From assembly GCF_000467105.1 (NCBI RefSeq), contig NZ_BATI01000006.1:1-64000 (forward strand): DNA of 64,000 nucleotides. The letters are read 5' to 3'. Source of the DNA: Aquipseudomonas alcaligenes NBRC 14159 (GTDB lineage: Bacteria; Pseudomonadota; Gammaproteobacteria; Pseudomonadales; Pseudomonadaceae). A program made the position numbers and the translations under genes. Below the pieces are notes generated by a model. That model was not told where the DNA came from, ran no database searches, and saw only the letters and a program-made list of their open reading frames with translations. Position 1 is the first letter of the stretch; the number at the start of each line of letters is the position of its first letter. Below are positions 25,884 through 34,224 of the stretch, in pieces.

Positions 25884-26624
25884 GTGTCCAACCCGTTCCA
25901 AGAGGATGATGGCCCACAGCCACCAAAGGTGCTGAGCGCACCCCTGGAGGTTTTCGCCAATCTGCGCACCCTGCAGCAGAGCCATGATCCGCTGATCATC
26001 ATGTTCAAGGACCGCGGCCAGCGGTTCCAGAGCTACCTGATTGAGGTCAACCGCGAGCGCGGGCTGATCGCTCTGGACGAACTGATCCCGAATGATGGCG
26101 AACGCTTCATCCAGAATGGTGAAGCCTTCCATGTCGAAGCATTCCACGATGGTGTGCGTATCGCCTGGAACTGCGAAGACCCGGTGCGCATCGGCGAGCT
26201 GGAGGGAGCGCGCTGCTACTGGTGCCACCTGCCGGAACGCATCACCTACCATCAGCGCCGCAATGCCTTCCGCGCCTCGCTGGGCCAGGGCCAACTGGTC
26301 AATATCGAGCTTTCCGGGAGCCGCCTGACGCCCGGTCTGAAGGGCCAGATGCTGGACATCTCGGCCACCGGCTGCCGCCTGCGCTTCCCCGGCGACGTCA
26401 CCAGCCGCCTGCAACCGGGCGAGGTCTACGAGCGCTTCAGCGCACATCTGCCGATTGGCGGCATGACCACCTCCGCCGAAATTCGCCATGCCTACTTCAA
26501 CGAGAAGAGCGGCATGACCTTCGTCGGCCTGCGCTTCCACCGCATGAGCGGCCTCGAGCAGCGCCAGGTGGAACGCTTCGTCTATCAGCTGCAACGCGAG
26601 TCCCGCCGCGTCGAACAGGAATAA
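25884..26624 (+). CDS. flgZ: FlgZ/YcgR cyclic-di-GMP effector (PilZ protein)
   Basis: 246 residues from GTG 25884 ([14 protein letters not shown]), with GGAG nine bases upstream. The N-terminal YcgR-like domain (about 15-110) is followed by a PilZ domain (about 115-240) with the ligand motif RRNAFR and [11 protein letters not shown]. In pseudomonads FlgZ slows flagellar motility when cyclic-di-GMP is high by acting on the MotCD stator. Third gene after flgM-flgN; this window also encodes several cyclic-di-GMP enzymes. Confidence 0.93.
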   Translation: MSNPFQEDDGPQPPKVLSAPLEVFANLRTLQQSHDPLIIMFKDRGQRFQSYLIEVNRERGLIALDELIPNDGERFIQNGEAFHVEAFHDGVRIAWNCEDPVRIGELEGARCYWCHLPERITYHQRRNAFRASLGQGQLVNIELSGSRLTPGLKGQMLDISATGCRLRFPGDVTSRLQPGEVYERFSAHLPIGGMTTSAEIRHAYFNEKSGMTFVGLRFHRMSGLEQRQVERFVYQLQRESRRVEQE

Positions 26625-26626
26625 CG

Positions 26627-26648
26627 GAGGCCGCCGCGAGGCGGCCTC
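26627..26648. terminator. Bidirectional terminator between flgZ and the glutamine synthetase gene
   Basis: GAGGCCGCC, GCGA loop, GGCGGCCTC, followed by TTCGTTT on the plus strand, between converging genes. Confidence 0.75.
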
Positions 26649-26654
26649 TTCGTT

Positions 26655-27998
26655 TCAGACCTGATTCGCCAGGACACGCCGCTCCCAGGGTGTGATCTCG
26701 TCCAGGAAGCTCATCAGCTCCATGCTCTTGGTCGCGCAGTAGCCGCCCACGAACTCATCGCCGAACCACTGCCGGGCCAGCGCGCTGCCCTGCAAGCGCT
26801 GCAGCGCGGCATGCAGGGTGCAGGGCAGACTGAGCGCCGCCGGCACCTCGAATTCTCCCTGGATCGGCGCGCCCGGCTCCAGCTGCTGCTGCAAGCCGTG
26901 CAGCCCCGCAGCCAGGCTGGCAGCAATGGCCAGGTAGGGGTTGGCATCGGCTCCGGGCAGACGGTTCTCGACCCGCCGCGCCGCCGGCCCGCTGGCCGGA
27001 ATGCGCAAGCCCGCGGCGCGGTTGTCATACGACCAACAGGCATTGTTCGGCGAGGCGTAGGGGTGGCAGAGGCGCTGGTAGGAGTTCACATGCGGCGCGA
27101 ACAGCAGGGTGAAATCCGCCAGCGCCGCCTGCTGCCCGCCAATGAAATGGAAGAACGCCGGCGTCGCCTCGCCATCCTCGGCGCTGAAGATATTGCGGCC
27201 GCTGCCCTGCTCCACCACGCTCTGGTGGATATGCATGGAGCTGCCCGGCGTATGCGGCAGTGGCTTGGCCATGCACACCACAGCCAGGCCATGCTTGAGC
27301 CCGATCTCACGCAGCAGGTGCTTAAACAGGAAAGTCTGGTCCGCCACCAACAACGGATCGCCGTGTAGCAGGTTGATCTCGAACTGACTGACACCCATCT
27401 CGTGCATGAAGGTGTCGCGCGGCAAGCCAAGGGCTGCCATGCAGCGGTAGACCTCGTCGAAGAACGCTCGCAGGCCGTTGCCGGATGACACACTGAAGGC
27501 CGAGCAGCCACTCTCGCGGCTCCCATCCAGCCCCAGCGGCGGCAGGAAAGGACGCTGCGGATCAAGATGCCGCTCGAACACGAAGAACTCCAGCTCGGTG
27601 GCCACCACCGGCTGCCAGCCGTGCTCGGCATAGGCGGCCACTACGCGCTTGAGCAGACCGCGCGTGGAGAGCCCGGAACTGCGCCCGTCGAGCTCGTCGG
27701 CATCGCAGATCGCCATGGCCCGCGGCGAGTCACTCCAGGGCAGGCGGAATACCTGCTCCGGCACGCTGCTGAGCACCAGGTCGCCATCATCACTGCCGTA
27801 GAACCGCGCCGGCGGGTAGCCGCCCATGATGCACTGCAGCAGCACACCCCGAGCCAGCTGTAGGCGCCGACCTTCGAGGAAACCCTCCGCGGTCATTACC
27901 TTGCCGCGCGGCACGCCGTTGAGATCCGGCGTCACGCATTCGATTTCGGCGACACCGGTCAAACGCTCTGCGAGCGAACTGCTGCCCTGGCTACTCAT
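26655..27998 (-). CDS. Glutamine synthetase-family ligase (gamma-glutamylpolyamine synthetase type)
   Basis: 447 residues. GSII-type catalytic segments are present: ATELEFFVF, FEINLLHGD, GSSMHIHQS, NACWSYDNRAAGLRIP and RVENRLPGADANPYLA. The length and NxxxR variants match PauA/PuuA-type enzymes that glutamylate putrescine or other polyamines rather than housekeeping GlnA. No other polyamine-degradation gene is adjacent, so the amine substrate is open. In P. aeruginosa a GS-like gene lies near flgZ as well. Confidence 0.85.
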   Translation of the reverse strand: MSSQGSSSLAERLTGVAEIECVTPDLNGVPRGKVMTAEGFLEGRRLQLARGVLLQCIMGGYPPARFYGSDDGDLVLSSVPEQVFRLPWSDSPRAMAICDADELDGRSSGLSTRGLLKRVVAAYAEHGWQPVVATELEFFVFERHLDPQRPFLPPLGLDGSRESGCSAFSVSSGNGLRAFFDEVYRCMAALGLPRDTFMHEMGVSQFEINLLHGDPLLVADQTFLFKHLLREIGLKHGLAVVCMAKPLPHTPGSSMHIHQSVVEQGSGRNIFSAEDGEATPAFFHFIGGQQAALADFTLLFAPHVNSYQRLCHPYASPNNACWSYDNRAAGLRIPASGPAARRVENRLPGADANPYLAIAASLAAGLHGLQQQLEPGAPIQGEFEVPAALSLPCTLHAALQRLQGSALARQWFGDEFVGGYCATKSMELMSFLDEITPWERRVLANQV

Positions 27999-28075
27999 GA
28001 CTGCTTATCCTTGTTGTTGATCCGTACAAAATACGCATCACCCGTTCAGGATTTCAAGCAGCCCGCCACTCCACC

Positions 28076-28312
28076 TCAACGCAGAAAGGTCACCACCTGC
28101 TCGGCATCGAAGGGCCAGTTGAGTTCGGCGCCGGTGTCGCTGCGGCGCAGGACCGGTATGCGCAGGCCGTACTGCTCGACCCAGTCCTCGCGCTCAGCGA
28201 TGTCCACCAGTTCGACCAGCAGGCCGTGCTCGACAAAAGGCATCAGCAGGGCCTCGGCCACCTCGCACAGGTGGCAGCCGAGGGTGCCGAAGAGTTGGCA
28301 TTCAGGGGGCAT
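28076..28312 (-). CDS. Glutaredoxin-like small protein
   Basis: 78 residues with an N-terminal CxxC (LFGTLGCHLCEVAE) on a thioredoxin-like fold and the cis-Pro segment YGLRIPVLRR. It resembles the DUF836/glutaredoxin-like family of small thiol-disulfide proteins. Probably cytosolic. It is separated from neighbours by 44- and 77-base gaps; partner unknown. Confidence 0.8.
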   Translation of the reverse strand: MPPECQLFGTLGCHLCEVAEALLMPFVEHGLLVELVDIAEREDWVEQYGLRIPVLRRSDTGAELNWPFDAEQVVTFLR

Positions 28313-28356
28313 CGCGGCATCTCCGAACTCAATCAGAGCCGCAGTCTAACATCCGC

Positions 28357-29499
28357 TCAGGCCTGCTCGGCCGAAGGCTCGTTAGCGAGCATGCTCTGCA
28401 GGCCGTCGAGCAGGCGGCCGTTGAGTTCCTTGGCTTTCTCCAGCAGCGACTCGTCGAAGCGCTCGTCGAGGCTGAAGCCGCCCTCCAGCAACTGCTGCAG
28501 CGTGCCCTTGGCGTCCTGCGCGACCTTGTCGGCGGTACGCAGTGCATCGAGCAGGCCGCGAGCGTAGTCGACCAGGCTGTCATTCACCGCGCTGGCGGCC
28601 TGACCACCCTGCTGGGCCACCGCCCCATAGGCATCGGTCGCCTGGCGCACGCTGGTCTGGGTCAACTGCAACGACATGGAGGCCAGCTGCGAGCCGTCCA
28701 TGTTGAGCTGCATGGCCCGATCGAAGGCGCCGCTGAGGTTGCCAGAATAGAAATCGCTGGAGATGTCCTGAACCTGCTTGAATAGATCCTCCAGGGCGGC
28801 ACGCTCCTCATCATCCAGCTCGCCTTCCACCTGCACCTGCCAGGCGCCGATCTGGATGCTGCCCGAGCTGCTGCTGGCGCTCAGCATCGACGAGCTGCCA
28901 TTGCTGGCGGCCGCCACGCTGCTCTGCGACCAGCTGGCCGAAGCGCTGGCGATGGATATTTTCAGGCGGTCGCCGTCGCGGGTGGTGACCTGCATGTCGA
29001 AGGTCTCGGCCTGCGCGGCGAAGCGCTCGCTGCGGGCGGCCACGGCCACCAGGTTGCCAGCGTTGCTGGGTGCCTGGCTGGCGTAATCGGATTGCAGCCC
29101 CTTAAGCCCCTCCTGAATCTTGTCATAGGTGGCATCGATGTCATCGGCCACCTGGCCCTTGAGCACACCCATGCCATCGAGGATCTTGCGCGCCTCGGCG
29201 AAACCCTTCTCAACCCCCTCGCGCGCCTGGGCCAGCAGGCCCTCCAGCTTGGCTGGGTCGGCCCCGGCGGCGGCTTCGCTGCGCAGGCGCTGCTCGATAA
29301 AGCCCAGCACACGATCGGCAACCTTGTCCGGCGTGAAGTCCTCACGTTTGCCGTCCAGAGCACCGGGCTCAAGGCCCAGGCGATTGGCCAGACGGTTGGC
29401 CAGGGTGGCCTGCGGATCGACCTGACCGCGTGGACTGGCCAGGTTGCCGAGACCGGCAGGACGGGACTGGGAGGGCGAGAGGGAAGCCAGAGGGGTCAT
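28357..29499 (-). CDS. Conserved hypothetical protein (DUF5610-like)
   Basis: 380 residues, no signal peptide or membrane segment seen. Ala/Ser/Gln-rich and mostly helical, with ANRLANRLGLEPGALDGKREDFTPDKVADRVLGFIEQRL near the start (about 33-72), which I associate tentatively with DUF5610. A Ser-rich linker (about 185-215) separates two helical halves. Function unknown; such proteins are widespread in Pseudomonas. It is upstream of the glutaredoxin-like gene on the same strand. Confidence 0.75.
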   Translation of the reverse strand: MTPLASLSPSQSRPAGLGNLASPRGQVDPQATLANRLANRLGLEPGALDGKREDFTPDKVADRVLGFIEQRLRSEAAAGADPAKLEGLLAQAREGVEKGFAEARKILDGMGVLKGQVADDIDATYDKIQEGLKGLQSDYASQAPSNAGNLVAVAARSERFAAQAETFDMQVTTRDGDRLKISIASASASWSQSSVAAASNGSSSMLSASSSSGSIQIGAWQVQVEGELDDEERAALEDLFKQVQDISSDFYSGNLSGAFDRAMQLNMDGSQLASMSLQLTQTSVRQATDAYGAVAQQGGQAASAVNDSLVDYARGLLDALRTADKVAQDAKGTLQQLLEGGFSLDERFDESLLEKAKELNGRLLDGLQSMLANEPSAEQA

Positions 29500-29585
29500 G
29501 ATGGCGTACCTGAGAAGGTGAACTGTCAGGTTGGCGGCCGGCCACTGAGAAATTTGAGGGCAACCCGACCAGCGGCCAAATGCAC

Positions 29586-30143
29586 TCAGACGCCCGCGGC
29601 GCTCAGCAACGTCTCGGCCGCCTTGCGCGCCTGCAGCGCCTGATCCCCCGGCCCCTGGACGTGCGCCATGCTCAGCGCGCCCTCGAAGAGAAACTGCAGC
29701 TGGCTGGCCAGCAGCGACGCCTCTGCCGCGCCGAGGCGCTGCAGCGACTCACGCAGGTGCTCGGCGAAAGCCGCCTTGAAGGCCGCCGCCTGGCGATGGA
29801 TGGGATGCTCGCGGTCATGGAACTCGGCAGCGGCATTGATGAAGCTGCAACCGCAGAAGTCGGCCTGGTTGACCCAGGCATGCAGCCCCTCGAACACCTG
29901 CAACACGGCCTCGCGCGCCGGCGCGCTGGCACGCAGGGCGGCCAGTTGCCCCAGCACGCTCTGCTCGCGGCTCTGCAGCACGGCCTGGATCAGTTCGTCC
30001 TTGGAGCGAAAGTGCTTGTACAGGGTCATCTTGGCCACCCCGGATTCGGCCAGGATGCGGTCGATGCCGGTGGCGTGATAACCCTCGCGGTAGAACAGCT
30101 CCTGCGCGGTATTGATCAGCTGATCGCGTTTGCTCGATGCCAT
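29586..30143 (-). CDS. TetR/AcrR-family transcriptional repressor
   Basis: 185 residues starting MASSKRDQLINTAQELFYREGYHATGID, the TetR helix-turn-helix domain (ILAESGVAKMTLYKHFRSKDEL), then an effector domain with a FCGCSFINAAAEF motif seen in regulators of the NemR/YxaF-like type, where Cys may sense electrophiles. GGAGG six bases upstream sets the start at 30143. Divergent from a GST gene, with a palindrome in the shared gap, so it probably represses that operon. Confidence 0.9.
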   Translation of the reverse strand: MASSKRDQLINTAQELFYREGYHATGIDRILAESGVAKMTLYKHFRSKDELIQAVLQSREQSVLGQLAALRASAPAREAVLQVFEGLHAWVNQADFCGCSFINAAAEFHDREHPIHRQAAAFKAAFAEHLRESLQRLGAAEASLLASQLQFLFEGALSMAHVQGPGDQALQARKAAETLLSAAGV

Positions 30144-30213
30144 CTGGGTCCTCCGTTGGGCGGCCATTATGCGGGCGGCGGTGGCCGGCGCTCCAGTTCG
30201 GGAAAAATCTCGC

Positions 30214-30243
30214 TTGAAATATACAGACCTGTCTGTCTAATAT
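30214..30243 (+). promoter_or_regulatory. GST-operon promoter with embedded TetR-type operator
   Basis: TTGAAA (30214-30219) and TAATAT (30238-30243) form a -35/-10 pair with an 18-base spacer. The spacer contains the palindrome ATACAGAC CT GTCTGTCT (30221-30238; 7 of 8 positions symmetric), the size and place of a TetR-family operator that would block RNA polymerase. Confidence 0.65.
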
Positions 30244-30274
30244 CGAGTCATACACGACAACGAGGTTCTCCCCC

Positions 30275-30871
30275 ATGCAGCTCCATGACTTCACCCTGTC
30301 CGGCAACTGCTACAAGGTTCGCCTGTTCCTCGCTCTGCTCGGCCGCCAGGTCGAGTTGCTCCAGGTCGATCTGCGTGGCGGCGCACAGAAGCGCCCCGAG
30401 TTCCTCGCCCTCAACCCGCGCGGCCAGGTGCCCGTGCTGGTGGACGAGGGGCAGTCGGTCTACGACTCCCAGGCCATCCTGGTGTACCTGGCCAGGCGCT
30501 ATGCCGACGCCAGCTGGCTGCCGCAGGACGCTCTGGGCCAGGCCCGCGTGGCCTCCTGGCTGAGCTTCGCCGCCAACGAGGCAGCCCGTGGTCCGGGGCA
30601 GGCCCGATTGCACGTGCTGTTCCGCGCGCCCGGCGACCTCGCCGAAGCCCAGCGCCGCGCCGCACAGGTGCTGGAACTGCTCGACGCCCACCTGGCCCGG
30701 CATCACTGGCTGGCCGAAGGAGCGGCCCCCACCATCGCCGACCTGGCGGTCTACCCTTATGTAGCCCTGGCCGGGGACGGTGGCGTCGACCTCGCGCCCT
30801 ACGCGCATATCGCCGCCTGGTTTGCCCGCATCCGCGCCCTGCCCGGCTATATCGGCATGCCCGGCCTCTGA
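30275..30871 (+). CDS. Glutathione S-transferase
   Basis: 198 residues. The N-terminal thioredoxin-like domain has SGNCYKVRLFLALL, NPRGQVPVL (cis-Pro) and DSQAILVYLA; the C-terminal helical domain has PTIADLAVYPY. It likely conjugates or reduces electrophiles with glutathione in the cytosol. First gene of a three-gene run (GST, flavin-binding protein, MBL-fold protein) controlled by the divergent TetR repressor; a role in detoxification follows from context. Confidence 0.92.
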   Translation: MQLHDFTLSGNCYKVRLFLALLGRQVELLQVDLRGGAQKRPEFLALNPRGQVPVLVDEGQSVYDSQAILVYLARRYADASWLPQDALGQARVASWLSFAANEAARGPGQARLHVLFRAPGDLAEAQRRAAQVLELLDAHLARHHWLAEGAAPTIADLAVYPYVALAGDGGVDLAPYAHIAAWFARIRALPGYIGMPGL

Positions 30872-30881
30872 GGGACCCGCC

Positions 30882-31790
30882 ATGGACAGCCCCTTCCATC
30901 CCGGCGAGCAGCAGATCCAGAGCCGCCTGGGTATGCGTGACAAGCTGGAGGACATCGGCCGACGGATGATCCGCGACCATATGCCGGAGCAGCACCGCGA
31001 GTTCTTCGCCCTGCTGCCCTGGCTGCTGGTCGGCAGTCGTGATGCCGACGGCCAGCCCCAGGCTTCGGTGCTCTGGGGCGCGCCCGGCTTCGCCACCTCG
31101 CCGCAGCCACAACGCCTGCGCATCGACACCCTGCCCGAGGCCGACGACCCGCTGGCCGCCAACCTGCGCGCAGGTAGCGGCCTGGGACTACTCGGTATCG
31201 AGCTGCCGACCCGCCGCCGCAACCGCATGAATGGTCGCGTCGAGGCACTCTCGGATGGCGGCTTCGCCGTCGCCGTGCAGCAGTCGTTCGGCAACTGCCC
31301 CAAATACATCCAGGTGCGCAGCTGGCAGGCCGCCACGCGCCAGCCGGGCCAGCTGGAACAGGGCGAAGGCCTCGATCCGCGCTGGCTGCCGCTGGTCGAA
31401 GGCAGCGACACCCTGTTCATCGCCAGCAGCAACGGTGCCGATATGGATATCTCCCATCGCGGCGGCCCGCGCGGTTTTGTCCGCCTGGCCCGGGACGGCC
31501 GCCTGTGGCTGCCGGACTACAGCGGCAACTTCATGTTCAACACCCTCGGCAACCTGCTGCTGGAGCCGCGCTGCGCGCTGCTGTGGATCGACTTCGCCAG
31601 CGGCGACCTGCTGCACCTCGAGGCCCATGCCGAGCTGGTCTGGCCCGAGGACTACCCCGAGCCCGCGCCGCTCGGCGCCGAACGCATGCTGGCGCTCACT
31701 CCGGGGCGTTGGCGCCTGCGCCGTGGCCGCCTGCCATTGGCCTTCGGCGGCGCCGAGCCCTCCCCCTTCCTGCCCGCACAAGGACACTGA
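30882..31790 (+). CDS. Pyridoxamine-phosphate-oxidase-like flavin-binding protein
   Basis: 302 residues starting MDSPFHPGEQQIQSRLG, with REFFALLPWLLVGSRDADGQPQASVLWG and a second FIASSNGADMDISHRGGPRGFV segment, a split-barrel FMN-binding arrangement. Usually these are small oxidoreductases of unknown substrate. The start at 30882 lies 10 bases after the GST stop with GAGGGA upstream; the two are clearly one operon. Confidence 0.8.
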   Translation: MDSPFHPGEQQIQSRLGMRDKLEDIGRRMIRDHMPEQHREFFALLPWLLVGSRDADGQPQASVLWGAPGFATSPQPQRLRIDTLPEADDPLAANLRAGSGLGLLGIELPTRRRNRMNGRVEALSDGGFAVAVQQSFGNCPKYIQVRSWQAATRQPGQLEQGEGLDPRWLPLVEGSDTLFIASSNGADMDISHRGGPRGFVRLARDGRLWLPDYSGNFMFNTLGNLLLEPRCALLWIDFASGDLLHLEAHAELVWPEDYPEPAPLGAERMLALTPGRWRLRRGRLPLAFGGAEPSPFLPAQGH

Positions 31791-31792
31791 AC

Positions 31793-32650
31793 ATGCGCCC
31801 CCTGATCCTCGCCCTGCTGGTCGTCCTGGCAGGCACCAGTCAGGCCGCCGGCCTGCGCTTCGCCCTGGTCAAGACCGCCGAGACCGAGACCCGCGACGCC
31901 TTCACCGTCGCGGGTGGCGACTGGACCGAGAAAGCCATCGCCAACCACGTGGCGGTGCTGATCGAACACCACGCCGCCACCCTGCTGCTGGATACCTCCC
32001 TGGGACGCCAGGTGGACCAGCAGTTCGAGTCGCAGATGCCCTGGTACGACAAGCCCCTGCTGCGCTACGGCCAGGTCACCCCGGTGCGCGACCAGCTGGA
32101 CCGCGACGGCATCCGCATCGACCGCATCCTGCTAACCCATAGCCACTGGGACCACGCCTCGGGCCTGGCCGACTTCCCCGAGGTGCCGGTGTGGGCGCCC
32201 TACGAGGAGATCGAGTTCAGCCGTATCGCCACCCCGCCGGCCGTGCTGCCCAGCCAGTTCGCCCATGCCATCCGCTGGGTACCCTTCCAGTTTGCCGCAC
32301 AGCCGTTCATGGGCTTCGAGTACAGCCACGACCTGTTCGGCGACGGCAGCCTGGTGCTGGTGCCGATGCTGGGCCACACCCCGGGTTCGGTCGGCCTGTT
32401 CCTCTCCCTCGATGACGGCCGACGCTTCTTCTTTACCGGCGACACCAGTTGGCGCCTGGAGGGCTTCACCGGCCCCAGGGAGAAGTTCTGGCTCAGCAAG
32501 CGCATGGTCGACAACGACCCGGAGGGCACTCGCAGCCAGCTGGAAAAAGTCCATCGCCTGCTGCAGGAGCAACCGCAGCTGCGCGTGATTCCCGCGCACG
32601 ACGAAGCGGTGCAGCGCCAGCTCGGCTACTACCCGAAGTGGGTCGAGTGA
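31793..32650 (+). CDS. Exported metallo-beta-lactamase-fold hydrolase
   Basis: 285 residues. A signal peptide (MRPLILALLVVLAGTSQAAG) precedes an MBL fold with the metal motif THSHWDHASG (HxHxDH), HTPGSVG, FTGDTSW and a C-terminal IPAHDEAV. Related proteins are quorum-quenching lactonases or esterase-like hydrolases; the substrate is unknown. Its export sets it apart from its cytosolic operon partners. Starts two bases after the preceding stop. Confidence 0.85.
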   Translation: MRPLILALLVVLAGTSQAAGLRFALVKTAETETRDAFTVAGGDWTEKAIANHVAVLIEHHAATLLLDTSLGRQVDQQFESQMPWYDKPLLRYGQVTPVRDQLDRDGIRIDRILLTHSHWDHASGLADFPEVPVWAPYEEIEFSRIATPPAVLPSQFAHAIRWVPFQFAAQPFMGFEYSHDLFGDGSLVLVPMLGHTPGSVGLFLSLDDGRRFFFTGDTSWRLEGFTGPREKFWLSKRMVDNDPEGTRSQLEKVHRLLQEQPQLRVIPAHDEAVQRQLGYYPKWVE

Positions 32651-32759
32651 GGCACGACTCGACCAATGTCTAGAGGCCGCCGCCGCGGCAAAGTGATTTA
32701 TTCCCCTCGCTGCACGGACCGGACGACCGGGCCGCCATCACCAGCCGAGGACAATAACA

Positions 32760-34031
32760 ATGAGCAAGTCCCCCCTTGCCCGCGGCGTGGCCCTCGCCGC
32801 GCTGGGCACCAGCCTCACTCTGCCGACCATTAGCCAGGCCGCCTTCATCGAAGACAGCAAGGCCAGCGTGGAGCTGCGCAATTTCTACATGAACCGCGAT
32901 TTCCGCCAGGAGGGTGGCAGCAAAGGCCAGTCCAAGGCCGAGGAATGGGCGCAGGGCTTTCTGCTGCGCTACGAATCCGGTTACACCGAGGGCACCGTCG
33001 GCTTCGGCGTGGATGCCATCGGTACTCTCGGCCTGAAGCTCGACTCCGGCGGCGGCACCAGCGGCACCGGCCTGCTGCAGCGCGACCGTGAAAGCGGCGA
33101 AGCCCAGGACAGCTACGGCGACCTCGGCGTCACCGCCAAGGTCAAGCTGTCCAACAGCGTGCTCAAGGCCGGCACCCTGATGCCCAAGCTGCCAGTGCTG
33201 ATGTCCAACGACTCGCGCCTGCTGCCGCAAAGCTTCCAGGGGGGCTGGGTGAACTCCCAGGAAATCACCGGACTGACGCTCGATGCCGGCCAGCTGAGCC
33301 GGGTCAACCAGCGCGATTCGTCCGACCATGAAACCATGCTGATGACCACCGGCACCGGCCGCGGCTTTACCGGCACGGGCGCCGTCGACAGCGACGAATT
33401 CAACTTCGCCGGCGCCAGCTACAAGTGGAACGACCAGCTGACCACCGCCTACCACTACGGCGCCCTGGACAACTTCTACCAGCAGCATTACCTCAGCGCC
33501 GTGCATGTGCTGCCGCTGGGCGACCAGCAAAGCCTGAAGAGCGATATCCGCTTCGCCCGCTCCACCGACGACGGCAACACCAATGTCGACAACAAGGCCT
33601 TCGGCGCCATGTTCACCTATGCCCTCGGCGGTCACGCCCTGGGCCTCGGCTATCAGCAGATGAACGGCGACACCGGCTTCGCCTACGTCGCCGGCACCGA
33701 TGCGTTCCTGGTCAACTTCGTGCAGATCGGCGATTTCGCCTTCAAGGACGAGAAGTCCTGGCAGGCACGCTACGACTACAACTTCGCCGCCCTCGGCATT
33801 CCCGGCCTGACCTTCATGACCCGCTACGTCTCGGGCGACAACGTCGACCTCGGTGCCGGCCAGTCCGAAGGCAAGGAGTGGGAACGCAACACCGACATCG
33901 CTTACGTATTCCAGGACGGCCCGCTGAAGAACGTCGGCATCAAGTGGCGCAACGCCACGACCCGTTCCAACTTCGGCAACGACCTGGACGAAAACCGCCT
34001 GATCCTCAGCTACACCATGGCGCTCTGGTAA
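32760..34031 (+). CDS. OprD-family outer-membrane porin
   Basis: 423 residues with a signal peptide ending near SQAAF and the OprD mature start FIEDSKASVELRNFYMNRDF. Alternating beta strands run to the terminal LILSYTMALW, with an aromatic C-terminal residue for BAM recognition. OprD-type channels take up specific small carboxylates, amino acids or peptides; the substrate class (OccD or OccK) is not clear. GAGGA is upstream of the ATG. A REP-like inverted repeat and a strong terminator follow. Confidence 0.93.
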   Translation: MSKSPLARGVALAALGTSLTLPTISQAAFIEDSKASVELRNFYMNRDFRQEGGSKGQSKAEEWAQGFLLRYESGYTEGTVGFGVDAIGTLGLKLDSGGGTSGTGLLQRDRESGEAQDSYGDLGVTAKVKLSNSVLKAGTLMPKLPVLMSNDSRLLPQSFQGGWVNSQEITGLTLDAGQLSRVNQRDSSDHETMLMTTGTGRGFTGTGAVDSDEFNFAGASYKWNDQLTTAYHYGALDNFYQQHYLSAVHVLPLGDQQSLKSDIRFARSTDDGNTNVDNKAFGAMFTYALGGHALGLGYQQMNGDTGFAYVAGTDAFLVNFVQIGDFAFKDEKSWQARYDYNFAALGIPGLTFMTRYVSGDNVDLGAGQSEGKEWERNTDIAYVFQDGPLKNVGIKWRNATTRSNFGNDLDENRLILSYTMALW

Positions 34032-34100
34032 ACCTGGCGGCCAGTGGCGGCGCGAACGCCTGCTCCTCGCCATCAGGGAAGGCATGAAGAGTTCCTGGTG

Positions 34101-34158
34101 GTAGCCCGGATGCAATCCGCGGCGGAGCTGCCGGTTTCCCGGATTGCATCCGGGCTAC
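34101..34158. repeat. REP-like inverted repeat
   Basis: GTAGCCCGGATGCAATCCG (34101-34119) and its exact inverse (34140-34158) flank 20 bases. The GTAGCCCGGATG word is typical of intergenic repeats in pseudomonads and other proteobacteria. It lies between oprD and amt, where it may stabilise mRNA ends. Confidence 0.75.
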
Positions 34159-34179
34159 GACGGTAAGCCGAACCGACAC

Positions 34180-34210
34180 AAAAAAGCCCGCCGATTGGCG
34201 GGCTTTTTTC
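34180..34210. terminator. Bidirectional terminator between oprD and the ammonium transporter
   Basis: AAAAAAGCCCGCC, GATT loop, GGCGGGCTTTTTT: a strong stem with A and T runs on either side, between converging genes. Confidence 0.93.
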
Positions 34211-34224
34211 TTTCTGCCAGCGCC

